Assembly: GCA_017654935.2 (NCBI GenBank)
Contig: CM065695.1
Location: forward strand, 33,805,771-33,869,770
Length of the DNA stretch: 64,000 nt
Direction of reading: 5' to 3'
Source of the DNA: Phymorhynchus buccinoides
Taxonomy: Eukaryota > Mollusca > Gastropoda > Neogastropoda > Raphitomidae
Below the pieces are notes generated by a model. The model was given only the letters and a program-made list of their open reading frames with translations, was not told the origin of the DNA and did no database searches. A program made the translations under genes and the position numbers. The first letter of the stretch is position 1, and each line of letters opens with the position of its first letter. Below are positions 50,981 through 63,480 of this stretch, piece by piece.

Positions 50981-52559
50981 ACTCTTGACCAGCACCACAG
51001 GCGAATTATATCGCCCCAGAATCAATCTACACTCCCACAAATGCAAAAAACATTCACTGCACAGACAACCTGTCATGTGTATTTAGGGTTTTTTTTAAGA
51101 GCTTTTGTCAGTTGTTTCTCCGTTAAAGTTAGCTGCTTCACTCCAAAAAAAATAGTCGTCTTGTCGGTTGAGATGAAACAGACAACAAGAACGTAAAAAC
51201 AAAACTACATGGTGCTAGAAGAGTTAAATAAAACAAACAACAACAACCAAAACATCATGATGAGATCCAGCCCCATATCAGCAGAAGAGGCAAGAAAACA
51301 GCGGGGGAAGCGGTCGGAACAGAAGGCGCCCGAAATGAAGGGTATTAGAAGAAGTTCGTAGGCAGCTTGGCAGGAAGATGGGGATTCCCTTCTTCTTGGC
51401 GGCCGGTTTGCTGACATCGTGAAGACACAGAGCAGTGACTTCCAACGGCTGGTCGTACTCACCTGTCACAGTGTGGGCTGCAGATAAGTCAGACAACATG
51501 TAGTAGTAGTAGAGTAGTAGTAGAAGTAGTAGTGGTGGAGGGGACAAAATAAGCTGTAAGCTTTTATTTAATCCATCGTATACATAAACTGATAAAGTAT
51601 TCAATAAAAATGTGGTCAAGGTGGATTATCGGTCAATTTTCCAATAAAAATTAAAAATCAATTGTCAAAGTCTTACAAAAAATTTAAATATTTGGAGAAT
51701 CATCCGTAAGCGATGTTTTTGTGAAGGTAGTATTAGGGTTTACACAGAGCGTTCACTCCCCAAAATGAAAAAAAACCGAAAGGCAGGGTTCCAGGGACCC
51801 CGGCCCTGGCAGGGTACAGGGGGCAGAGCCTCCGTCCGCGACGATTAAAGGGGCAACTAAGAGAGAGATATAAACCGAGACAGTTAAAATGATAGACAGA
51901 GGACAGATGACTCTGACAAAGCCTTGTAAAATTATACATTGCCTTGTAAACGTCAAAGATGACAACTAGAACTAAGCTCCAAAACTCCCAAATGGTTGTG
52001 TTTGTGGAACCAAATGGTTTTGGACGAATTAAAAAACCCACCTGAAGTTCAGTTCTGGTAAAGTTAAAATACCCGGATACTGAAATCAGTGTAAAAATGA
52101 AAGAGTAGCACCCATGAGGGACCTTCATTGTACAGTCATGGTGAAGCCAATGTTTGAGAATGAGCAAATCAGTGCATGTCACTATTGTGCAACCAACGAA
52201 AGAAAGGCAAAACGAAATACGCTTCACCCCCACCCCACCCTAACCCTGGTTTAAGTAAATGTTCAGTGAGATTGAATGCTCTCTTGCATTACACACTAAA
52301 TAGCAAATCATGGTTAACATTTTGTAAATACTACCAAATAGTTTACTGTTAACACTACAATACCAATGTTAAAGGGCAATTAACTGGGCTTCTGGCTATA
52401 CTTGAAGTTATGACAATGCATTAAAGAAATTCTCTTATTGCCAGTTGATGATATATAAACAAGAAAAAGCTTCTTTTTTTCAAAATTTCAGACAAACATC
52501 ATCTTTCCTCAACACCTCAGTAGGACCACAAACGCCAAATTCGACCGAATTTTGTCAAA

Positions 52560-52820
52560 CTCATGGCAGCCGTAAGCACCGATTGCGCCCGCTGAACGCA
52601 AGGTTAGTACGTTCACTTCACTTCTCCATACCCACAATGCAATATAATAAGTTAGTTCTTCCGGTTCCGACTCGCTGCGTCCGTTTTGGTTCTTAAGAAG
52701 AAAGCACCCACAGTCTTTGAACGGATTTCTTCGAAGTGACCCCAAAATTTTGTTCATTTCCACGTGACGTGTGCAGTATTGACTCGGCGCGATGCTCGGG
52801 AGCGCCAGTACGTATTTTTT
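52560..52820. promoter_or_regulatory. Possible promoter-like, CpG-containing segment
   Basis: Locally enriched in CpG compared with the AT-rich surroundings, with CCGGTTCCG, TTCCACGTGACGTG (E-box/CRE-like) and CTCGGCGCGATGCTCGGG. It lies about 10 kb upstream of ECHS1 exon 2 on the correct side for a minus-strand promoter, but no exon 1 with a transit peptide was identified. A weak suggestion only. Confidence 0.2.
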
Positions 52821-53204
52821 TTTTATTCATTGTTTGTTGTGGAAGTGTGTTAGCTTTCGGAATGAAAATATCATCATTGCTATTCAATATGAAATCTTTC
52901 AAAATGAAATCTGAGTAGGACGTTATTCGCGGTGATTTTTTTTTTAATGAAAATATTTGGATGTGACGTTCTGGGCTAATTCCATCTCTCGGGAAATGGG
53001 ATCGATTTCTGTTCGAATGGTGGGAGGTCATTGGGGTTAAGAATACAACCAAGCAGCGTACTCGGGCAGCAAGGGATAAAAATAAAATACAAGCAAATTA
53101 AAAAAAGAAAAACATACTCTGCTTCATGATCGTTAATGAAGGAAATATAGGAGACAGTCGATGATCTTGGCCTGTGTGTAGTACCCGAGCCCCGATTTTA
53201 GCGT

Positions 53205-54930
53205 AGAGGATTGAATGTGCATGCCCAGGAGCAAGGAACACCAGAGGTTTGTGGGGTGTGGTTCTGCAAAAAATACAATCCATCAACACATAACTTAACA
53301 TTACCATCAATCGTGTGTGTGTATGTGTGTATGCGAATGTGTCGTGTGTGTGTGCCCCAATGCTGGCGTAGAGGATATGAATGTGGCATGCCAGCGGCAA
53401 TGAACACCCGAGGTTTGTGGGGTGGGGTTCTGCAACAATATACCAACCATCATCACCATCACCTAACATTACCATCAATTTGTGTGTGTGTGTGTGTGTT
53501 TGTGTGGTCCCCAAGTTGGTGTAGAGGATCTGAATTGTGCATGCCCAGCGGCAGGAACACCAGAGGTTGTGGGGTGGGGTCGCAACAAAACCAACCCGTC
53601 ATCACTATTCCCTACATTACCATCAATTTGTGGTGTGGTGCGTGTGTGTGTGTTGCCCAATGTGGTGTAGAGGAATCTGAATGTGCATGACCAGCGACAA
53701 GGAACACGTAGGGATTCATGGGTGGGTATCTGCACAATATACCAATCCTATCATCACATCACTTTTAAACATACCATCAAATTTGTGTGTGTGTGTTGGC
53801 CGGTGTGTGTGTGTGTGTGTGTGCCCCAAGTTGGTTAAGAGAACTGAACGTGCATGCCAGCGACAAGGAAACAGTAGGGATTGTGGGGTCGGGTTCTGCA
53901 ACAATATACCAACCATCATCACTATCACTAACATTACCATCAATTTGTGTGTGGTGTACGCGTGGTGTGCGTGTGTGTGTGTGCCCCAGTTGGTGTAGAG
54001 AATTGATGTGCAGCCCAGTGAAAAGGAACACGAGGATGTGGGGGGGGTTCTTCAACAATATACCAGAATCCATCATCATATCCACTTTAACATTACCATC
54101 CAATTTGTGGGCGATGTACGTGTGTGTATGTGTGTGTAGTGTGTGTATGTGTGTGTGTGATGTGTGGGTGTGTGTGTCCCAATGTTAGTGCAGATGAATC
54201 TGAATGTGCATGAACAGTGCCAAGGAACACGTAGGGATTTGGGGGCGGTGGGGTTCTGCAACAAGCACCCACTCCATCATCACATCACTTTAAACATACC
54301 ATATCAATTGTCGTGGCATGGCATGGCATTGGTGTGTGTGTTTGTGTGGTGCATGTCGTATTGTGGTGTGGTGTGTGTGGTGTGTTTGTTGTGTGTGAGT
54401 GTGGTGGGGTGGGTGGGGCGTATGTTGAATGCGTGAGTGCAGTGCTGTTTTGTCGTGCCCCCCAATGTCGGTTGATATTATAGAATCTGAATGTGCATGC
54501 CCGCGACGAGGAACAATCGATTTGTGGGTGGGTTCTGAAGAACAACAGCCACCACTCCAATCATCACTATCACTTTAACATTACCATCAATTTGTGTGTG
54601 TGGTGTGGTGTGGTGTGGTGCATGTGGTTGGTGCTGCAGTGTGGGTGTGTGGTGTGTGTGTGTGGTGTGGTGTGGTGTGGTGGGGTGGTGTGGGTGTGGT
54701 GTGTGTGGGTGGTGGGTGTGTGTTGGCGTGTGTGTGTGTGTGGTGTGCTCGTGGTGTTCTGGTGTTGGAGGTTGTGTTGTTGTTGTGTTGCTTGTGTTGT
54801 GTGTGTGTGTGGTGGTGTGTGTGTGCTGTGTTGTTAGCGTACATAATCTGAAGCGTGCATGCCAGTGGACAAGGAAAACACAGGGGTTGTGGGGAAATGG
54901 TGTGCTGCAACAAATGCACCACCACACATC
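53205..54930. repeat. Minisatellite array, about 140-260 bp units, with embedded (TG)n
   Basis: At least eight units read CCCAAGTTGGTGTAGAGGA, TCTGAATGTGCATGCCCAGCG, CAAGGAACACCAGAGGTTTGTG, GGTTCTGCAACAATATACCA, CATCACTATCACTTTAACAT and TACCATCAATTTGTGTGTG, each followed by a TG tract of variable length. Long Val/Cys or His/Thr frames here are repeat translations. Confidence 0.9.
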
Positions 54931-56334
54931 CATCATCATTCACATACACGAGAAAATGGTGTTTGTATGGTCAAATATACTATACACAATACACCATCTT
55001 CGATACTAGATCATTAAAAAAGAACAATCAGTGGTGAAAAAAATGCTAAGAGCACTCACACATCCAACAAATTAAAGGACAACCCTGATGGAACATTTTT
55101 TGCAAGAAAACTGTCGAGACACCAGGAAAACCACACTTTCAGAGATCGCCACAACTCACTTTGCTATGGCTTTTAGAAATCAAACTGTGACTCTCTGTCA
55201 GAATGGCATATTCCATGTGTCTTCTCTTTCTAAGCACTGAGTCAACCAACAATCATTTGCACAAAAATTCGACAATACAAGCCCTTTATACGTTTTTATA
55301 CACTTACCCAAAAGGAGTTTGATCACCAACAAGGAAATAGATCCTTTTGTGTTGTTACTGCATACAAAGAAGAAAAGCTTCAACCACTCTCAGTTGAGAT
55401 CCACCCACCAACCAAAGATGGCTTCTCTCTACGGCACTCGCCAAAGAGGAATCGCTCGTTTGATTTATAGAAACCAGAGCAAAGGGTAGTGAACCAATCC
55501 CTGAAAAGCTGCTCTTTCGGTGAACATTTCGATGTGTTTCTGTTTGCAAAAACTCATGCAATCAGGGTGCCATTTTTTCAAAAAGTTGAAATACCACATT
55601 ATCATTCGCAATTCGCCTTGCATAAGGCTGTGTCAGATCAATGACATAGACTAGGAAAAACACCAAGGCTACATCAAAAAATGTTGCTATGTTCACGCAT
55701 AGTATGCAGGATTGTCTTAGCCAATGGCAAGCCCTAGATAAACATTCATCAGTCAAAATCCTCCGAAGTGGAGGCCTCAATAGAGGCAACTACGATTGGG
55801 TGCACTGCGTTGGTTCCCATCACGTCAATGACGCTTAGTGGAGCTTAACCAGGGCAGTGAGAGTGGATGCCTGTTGCCTCCATACGGGGAGTGGACCACC
55901 ACGCCCCTCCACGAGTCTTTCCCACAGTGGTGGTACTGTGTTTCTAAAAAATAGGGAAAATAGTTCTCACCTTCCGGAAGTTCTGGCTTGTAACTTCCTC
56001 TAATCTGTCACTCTCTTGACTCAGCCTTTCCTCGCTCTGTCCTTACTTCTTTCTGACTTATTGGGCCCATTCATTCTACCTTTAAAAAAAAAAAAATCTT
56101 CCAAAAATGTCTCCTTTGAGCACCTCTAGAAATCAGAATGTCGTGTCAGTCGTACGCACTGGGAGACCAGTGAACACTAAACACGGACACATAGTCATAC
56201 GTACATACATAGTATGCTTGTTTATGCAGAAGAAGAAGAAGCAGGGAAAAACGAGCCTTGACTGACTTAAAGAAGATATCCCAAATTATAAGAAAATAAT
56301 CCTGAGTACATACAGTGACTCATTTGGTTTTACT

Positions 56335-57045
56335 CAAAGAGGAGGCAAAAAAGCACAGATTCTCAGGAGACCACTTTCACCACCATATCCACGATTTGCC
56401 TGACATCGAGTTCTACAAAGGTGACAGTGGAGCCCCTTTTTGTCTCTAGTTTCTACTCTATTATGATAATATAAATCTATGAATACAGCCACAATGTTTA
56501 CTACACAGAGAGCAAAAGTGAGTCTATATAACCAACTTTCACCACCACTATCCCCAATTTTGCCTAACATTCATGGGAGCCCTTTTTGTTCTAAGTTTCT
56601 ATTGTATGATGACAAATAAATCTAGAATACCGCCACACTTCACTCACAGATGTGTGAGGAGGGAATAGCGATCCATAGACCACTTTACCCCATCGCTGGG
56701 CTTGCTGACATCTGAGTTGCCAGACATTTGAGCCTTTTTGTCTAGAAGTTATGTCACTAACGAGAAATAAATCTGATGAACACCAGCAACACTGTTTATC
56801 TCACAGAGCAGGGTGAAAGCAATTAAGTCTTGATTTGCTGACGTCGGAGTTGCCATAAAGCTGACATTTGAACCTGTTTGTCTCTTAATTATTTCACTGA
56901 GCGAATATAAATCTATGAACACAGCCGAATGTTACTCAAGAGGGGTGAAAAGCGATATGATAGTCCACTTTCACCCGGTCCTCAGGTTTGGCTGATTGTC
57001 AGGTTGCAATAAAGGCGACATTTTGAACGTTTGTAACTCTTAAAG
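56335..57045. repeat. Tandem array, about 145-170 bp x5
   Basis: Units share CCACTTTCACCACC, TTTGCTGACATC, GAGTTGCCAxAAAG, GACATTTGAGCC, TTTTTGTCTCTAAGTT, ATAAATCTATGAATACAGCC and TTTACTCACAGAG. A detached further unit lies at 58545-58710. Confidence 0.8.
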
Positions 57046-57618
57046 TCGGACCCTGAGGGAGAGTTTTTGCAAGAAAAGAAAACGTGAGGGCATCACCCAG
57101 AAAGACATCCTTTCAAGGATCAGAACACTCACCTTGATGTGGTTTCCTGGATAATTAAACCGTCAAAACGGCGATGTACCTCTTGGTGAGGATGCCAGAG
57201 AGAGTAGCCATTTTTGGAGCGGGGGATGGAGGTACTCATGCGGTTAGAGCGGTTGTTTTTTTGTAGTCGACAGTAAAAGGACGCTCTTTCCTTGGGTGAG
57301 TGAAATCCGTAGATAAACGGCAGAGTTGCATCTAGGATTTGAAAATAAGGGTGGTGCAGACCCCCTCACTTGAAAAAAAAGGGGGGAGATTCTGATACGA
57401 AAGGGGGGGGGGGCCAGCCAAAGGAAAAAAAGGACAATAAAATGCAACACTTAGCTAGTGTACACACACACACATATTAAATTTAACTTATATTAAAATT
57501 TTCTTTATTATTTAAAAAAAAAAAAAATTCCCTATCCAATTCCCAGTGCGCTATCCCAGTTCGGTCGAGAATATCCTTATCGGCCTCCTTCGACGTATGA
57601 TACCGAACCAGAACTTAC

Positions 57619-57841
57619 CAGGATGTGAAAAGAGTCTTACACAGACATGTTTCAACAATTCACTTTCTGCAAAGCTTTCCCCAACAGGCCATTTTTTTGA
57701 CCCATTCTGCTTGAAATTCACTAGGTTCCCACTTTTGTCAGTAGGCCTAGCGGCACCCCTTCTGCGTCCGGTAAATGTCTTGTCACTGTCAGGATCGCCT
57801 CCATTGCACCACGGCACCAGTTCGGCAGCAACCACATTCAC
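57619..57841 (-). CDS. Possible first coding exon of an unidentified gene
   Basis: From an ATG at 57841 the minus strand is open for 74 codons up to a consensus donor CCTG|GTAAGT. The peptide begins MNVVAAELVPWCNGGDPDSD and includes GNLVNFKQNGSKKWPVGESF. It is compositionally plausible but I recognise no family. The opposite strand is also open, which weakens the case. No matching second exon was found. Confidence 0.25.
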
Positions 57842-58719
57842 TGCTTCACTAGGCTAGTTTTGCTGGACACGAAGTTGCTAGTGTGCTGACTTTCTTATTC
57901 TGTAGCAAAGGTTTGAGGCGGTCGAAGTGGAGTGGAAATATGTGGTTTTTTTAAAAAGGCAAAATCCAACAATCGCCACGCTGCATTTGTCCAATTTCAT
58001 TGGCGACAGGAAGCCACAAAGTTAAACGCGCATTCATTGGCCGATCACTTTTAAATATGACAGTACTGACAATGAAATTGCTTTTTATTGCGTTGTGGGA
58101 GAAGTCGAAGGCCCTTGCCAAGATGACTTCTTGCGTGAAAAAAACCAAATCGACGCAATCGCAGTTTGGAAGGCTAGAGCGGGCATGTTTTTTTTTTACC
58201 GGGCGGCGGGGCCCGATGGCTTTTAATTGTGGGATTTTTTTATAAAAGCGTGAATCGCACAAATCTCGCGTTTCCTAGAGCAACTTCTGAAATGTATAAA
58301 AGTTTTTATTTATAAAGGCTTGTATGCGAAAAATTTTTTGCAAACCACTTTGGCGACGTCATTAGCAAAAGATACGGCAACAGCATTATCTAGGTCGAAA
58401 GAATATTGACTTCCAGCACCTCGCCAAGGATGAATTGCCGATTTGACAGTTGATTTCAAGGAAACCAGAGCAAAGTGAGTGTATGCAATCGTGTAAGGGG
58501 TTTCTGGGATCAACGTGTTCATTACAAAACCATTACCGTCAGAATGTGCCCCTTTAAGTTATTTCACTTACGAGAATATAAATACTAGAATACAGCCTGT
58601 TACTGTCTTACTCACAGAAGGTGGGAATGGCGATGATATGAATCAGAGACCACTTGACACCCAGCCCCGGGTTGCTGACGTCGGAGAGTTGCCGTAAGGG
58701 CGACATACTATAGGGGTCA

Positions 58720-61580
58720 GTCAAACTCTCGGGATGCTGTCATAACCCATGGTGATGATGATCTTCTGACTGCATCGGGTGCAGTACTGATCAGTGTTGG
58801 CCGGACGACCTGCAGCACACACACACACACACAGAAAGCCATTGTCAATTCCATTCAAGTTGCAGCCATGTTTAACATGAGCGTTAAGAGCTGTATAACC
58901 AGTGGGAGAGGCATATTTCTGCTTCAGTAACCTTGGACCTGTGACAATGATCTTCATTTTCAAACGGCCTAGATATCATAAGTACCAATGCACAATACAA
59001 AATTTAGTACCCTAGGTCCCTCCGTTCAAACGTATAGGTTAGCATACATAATCATCAAGGAACAGACAGACATCACACATACCAGTACTTCTTCCTATGC
59101 GTTTACCAGGCCATATGGACATAATGGTAAATGTAGTGCAGCGTCCGTTTCTCAGTGTTCACTGGTCTCCTCGCTGCATACTGACCGACACATCCATTTC
59201 GGAGAAGAATTACCCAGCTTCGCTTGTCTGACTGGATCAGGTCTCTATACAGAATCAAATAAAAAGGCACCAAAAGATCATAAGAGGCATGATCCTACAT
59301 ACAAAATAATGTTGGACAGTTTGAGCACGGTTTGTGACAAAATGACACCCCAAAAAGACAACAATCAAGGATCTGTATTCGATCATACCATTTACAGTGA
59401 ACCTGCTGTTAGTACGAATTCAGGGGGAGAGGGGGCCATTATCGTGTAAGCATTGCTCGTTCAAACATTTATAAATTTTGGCAACCCTGACAACCTATCA
59501 ACGCTCTCACATCTACTGTGAGTGCGTGCTGGTAAAGTGTGAAAAAGACAGAAAAACCCGGAAACAACACACTTACCAACAAAGCATGGGTTTAAGCCAG
59601 TAATCCAGTATCTAAGGGTTTTAATGCCGATTACAAACCACTTTAAAACAGTTATTAAACACACGATAACATCAAAAACATAAAATCCACACATGCGCTT
59701 AAGAGAAAGTTAAATTCCCCGGAAGTCACAAGATACAGTGCGCAAAGAGGTGAGCCCAAGTGTAGTCTGCTGAGCTGCGACTACCCAAGTTGTTATATCG
59801 GGCCAATCTAAGGATGCCGATTACACACGAGGCGAGGCAGAAGATGGCGACGATGTGTCTTCAGGTGTTATGTTCTAGCCAGGTAGTTGTTGCAAGGAAA
59901 GACTTCGACTTGGGATGGCGGTGTGGTTGTAAGTGCGTTCCAGTTCCACGTTTGTAGTTTTGCATAAAAAGCTTGACTTTGGGAGTCAATTAAATTGTAC
60001 GTTATATGCAAGTGGCTCGTTGATAGCTAGCTCGTGTATCGCAGCATCACTTAAAAAAGGAAAAAGAAGGTTGCTGGTGGGAATTTTGAAACCATCTCGT
60101 TAACACGGGCTCTCGTTTAAAACGTAACTCGTACTAAAACGGGGTTTACATGACAGTTTTAATTTGTCACTATTTACGCGCATATACATCGCAACCATAG
60201 AGCATGCATTGCAGTATTCAAGGGATCATAATAACATTAGACATTCACCAGCACCATAATAATACATCGTAACTAAAAAACTGCCTTTTCAAGAAAGCTA
60301 ACCGATTATACCTCGCTCTCTCTCTCTTCTTCTCTTCTCCCTCCTCTCTCTCTCTCTCAACCACCACACACCAGGGCTGCCTACCCGTTATAGTTTCAGG
60401 GAACACAAAACTACTGAAAAACTAGGGACAGAGCTTATTTCCAGGACAAACATGCGCTGTCATACATCAGGGTCAAAACAAATATATTTCCTTCATGGTC
60501 TAGTAAACATTCTGGAAGCGAGAATGTTGCGTACCTGTAAATATCAGCCGCAAGACAGCAAAATGATTTAACCATTAAAGCCATGCACGCTCAACGCGTG
60601 CCCAGACACTCCCAAAGTTCCAGAACAGAGGAAGGAAACCAATAAATTATATTGGTCTGAATCTCTGAAAAAAAATGGTTATCTACCTCTCCATCAGGAT
60701 GTTTACATCCGGTGTTTGATTTGAGCGCATGCCAAAAAGTTTTGTTTGTGAGTGAAAAAAATGGCTTAGAGAACCGTCCCAGATCGAGTTGAGTGTCATA
60801 TCACTAACGCATTATACAAAACAAACTACACAGAGTTTAGATAAACATGTTTACAATTATACGGTTTCACCGTACTTTGAGAATTCAAAATCCTAGGTAA
60901 CTTTCTTTGCTTGACACGTAAGCCTCCCAAGCTGCGCAATGTCAGCGTGCAGGCAGGAAATGGCCTCAGATTTACTGTCTGACTGTTGCGGTGGGAAGAA
61001 AACATGCGAGAAGTCCAAAAAAACCAGGCTTGTTACACACATACTGGGGTTTGGGTTACCTGTAACTCAAACAACACGTGTAACCAGCAACTCAAAGCCA
61101 TGTTTTACTTCAGCATTTAGGACCCCATCTCTTTCTCCTCTCTCTCTCTGTGATTTGATTGCATCACTATGAGAAAAACCCATCCCTCTAGTTTAGCCAT
61201 GCACGCTTAAACGCACGCATGAAAAAAAACACAGAAAAATGGAATTTTTTATTCTCTACAATATTATTTGTGGGGTGCTTTTGACAACAGAAATTCACAA
61301 AGTTGCTGGATTTAGCACACAAAAATTCTGGCATAATGGTTTAAAAAATTAATCTCCGAGATCATATAACAATTTGTGCAATTTTTTTTATTTTTTTTCT
61401 TGGGGGAAAAAAGGACCAAGACTCGGGGGATAGTGAGTTTATTAGGCAGACACAGACACAGGGAGAAAACGGACAGAATAAAACGATGGAGAACAAAATC
61501 TATCAAACTTCTCACAGAATTTCACTTGTTGAAACACAAAACGACCCTGCACCCCCCACACTTTCTTCAACAAAAATGAA
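58720..61580. other. No recognised gene
   Basis: Mostly unique-looking AT-rich DNA with a CT tract (60314-60358) and a segment (59135-59190) shared with 33395-33450. The largest open frame (58988-59449, + strand) lacks recognisable domains and is not called a gene. Confidence 0.5.
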
Positions 61581-61590
61581 CTGATCTTAA

Positions 61591-61816
61591 ACCCTTCAAC
61601 ACTAGCCAATTATTCAGCTAAAACTTCCATTAAATACCTGGTTACATGAGAAAGATTTGTATGCCATATTGGGATTCCTCTGTGCCGCATAAAAATATGG
61701 CCTAATCTTACTCCCAAGATTAAGAACATAAGGTCAACTCATAACCTCTCCTCATTGATGCTCTTTATGTGACATGGCTGTGAAATCATTGTGGTGCCAA
61801 AGGAGATGATAACGGG
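61591..61816. mobile_element. TTAA-flanked MITE, copy E (diverged)
   Basis: The left end is ACCCTTCAACACTAGCC and the right end GATAACGGG between TTAA motifs. The interior again shows the ACATAAGGTCA segment. It is the most diverged copy in the window. Confidence 0.5.
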
Positions 61817-61924
61817 TTAAATATTACCCCGGGGCCATCAAACAAGGAGGGAAATCCTCCAATGGAGAGAAAAAAATTCATCTGCTGATAAGCTAAAAGG
61901 ATGGAAATGCAACAATGCACAAGA

Positions 61925-62475
61925 ATAGAAACTGCAGGCAATTTGAGTCAATGACCCACACTCAGGCAGGCACCAGTCCTGGACATTAGGACAACAGAAC
62001 AGGCAGCTGGACCGGAGTCATCAGGTCCATGCACACCAAAGTAGAACTACAGTGCACTTTGACCACCCTCAGCAGGAACCAGTCCTGACATTATGACCAA
62101 ACAGCACAGGCTGTAATTATGACTCGGATGCAATCAGCTGGTCCATGCCACACTAAGAATGGAAAAGACAGTGCACTATTGACCACCAGGCAGCACCCAG
62201 CCAGCATCCTGACCAATAGCACAGGAATTCTGGACTCAGAGTCATCAAGGTCCATTGAAACAGAAAGAATGGAACTACAGTGATCACTATTAGACGCCAC
62301 GCTCAGTGAGCGCCATCGCCAGTCAATGCACATCTGGACACAGCACAGGATGTAGGGAATCGGAGTCACAGCGGTCTAATGCACACAGAGAAAAATGGAA
62401 TACAGTGCACTTTGACCCACTACAGCAGGCACCCCAGTTGACATTATGAACCAAACAGCACAAGCATTTGGACAG
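61925..62475. repeat. Tandem array, about 110-130 bp x5
   Basis: Repeated words are GTCATCAGGTCCATGCACAC, GAATGGAACTACAGTGCACT, TTGACCACCxCAGCAGGCACC, AGTCCTGACATTATGACCAA and ACAGCACAGG. Units are noisy; copy number is approximate. Confidence 0.8.
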
Positions 62476-63214
62476 CGGAGCGGGGTTGAAGCCGTGTCAC
62501 CGGAAGCCGAGGATCTCACACCGTTCTATGTAGCGATCGCGACAGGAGTGAGAAAGAGTTGTCACGTACCCGTCAGGACAACAGACAAAAAACTAAAAAT
62601 AAAACATAAAAAAAAAATCACTGCAAAATATTCGACAGTTTAAAATTAGAAAAAATAGCACAGTCCATGTCTTTGGAGAGCATGAAAGCTTGATTCTGTC
62701 AAACTACAAATCTTGACAGATCAGGCAAAGCATATCATTGTACATCCTGAGGTTGGTGTGTACAACTCTGGCTGCCGATGCAGGTAAACTAAGGCTCACA
62801 TGCCATCACTGGGGCACATATTGTCACATTTTGTCTTCTCTTCGATCGACGCTTGACAGTTTCCTAGTCATTATGAGCGCAGAGCAATACAGCTGACCAT
62901 TATGACGGCCTAAAATATAGGCCCAGCATGTCCGTCTTTCGTTTGCAGGAAATACTTGTAAGAATTGTTTTGAAAAAAGGAAGGAGACTGGACCAGGCAA
63001 GGCTAGAAAGATAAGATAGATGACAGTAAGCAAAAGACAAAAGAAGAGTCAAATAGCGACATATTAGAGGAAGCTACAAGCACAGACCTTCCGGAAGAGT
63101 GGGGGAAACTATCTGTACCAAAAATCCCCCGGTATACCACAGGGGGGCAGATTTGTATGTGAACAACACGCATTTGGACCATTCCTGAAATGCATGGTAT
63201 TGGCAAGGGTTATA

Positions 63215-63480
63215 TGAGGTCTCTCCTGGCATTGCAGTACCTCCAGGATGGACCCCACTATCTTTACATTATAAAGTCCAATATGTAACTGTTCCAGGTT
63301 GGAAGGCCGTTAGAACACATTACAGTACCTCCAGGATCGACCCACTATCTGTACATTTATAAATATCCCATATGTACCCGTACCAGGTCGGCAGAGCAGC
63401 CTAACCACATTCTAGTACTCAGGACGATGCCCACTACTCCATACATTTATAAACGTCCCATAATGTAACATGTTCCAGGT
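63215..63480. repeat. Tandem units, about 85 bp x3
   Basis: Each unit reads TGCAGTACCTCCAGGATCGA, CCCACTATCTGTACATTTAT, AAATGTCCCATATGTAAC, CTGTTCCAGGTCGGAGGACG. The same words occur singly next to dispersed family R (for example 17000-17100), so the array grew from that repeat. Confidence 0.82.

Noticed and set aside
51278..51480. Minus-strand segment reading GEYDQPLEVTALCLHDV with a CTGTGACAG acceptor-like start
   Set aside because: No family recognised, competing frames are equally open, and no partner exon is visible. Left uncalled.
52509..52763. Candidate ECHS1 exon 1
   Set aside because: The frame (NKILGSLRRNPFKD...) has no Arg/Ser-rich amphipathic transit peptide followed by a YEFI-like start, and no donor in the right phase was found.
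54493..55009. Val/Cys/Trp-rich and His/Thr-rich open frames
   Set aside because: They come from the TG-rich minisatellite array and exist on both strands.
58988..59449. 153-residue open frame
   Set aside because: No domain, no splice or codon support, and part of it (59135-59190) is a dispersed repeat shared with 33395-33450.
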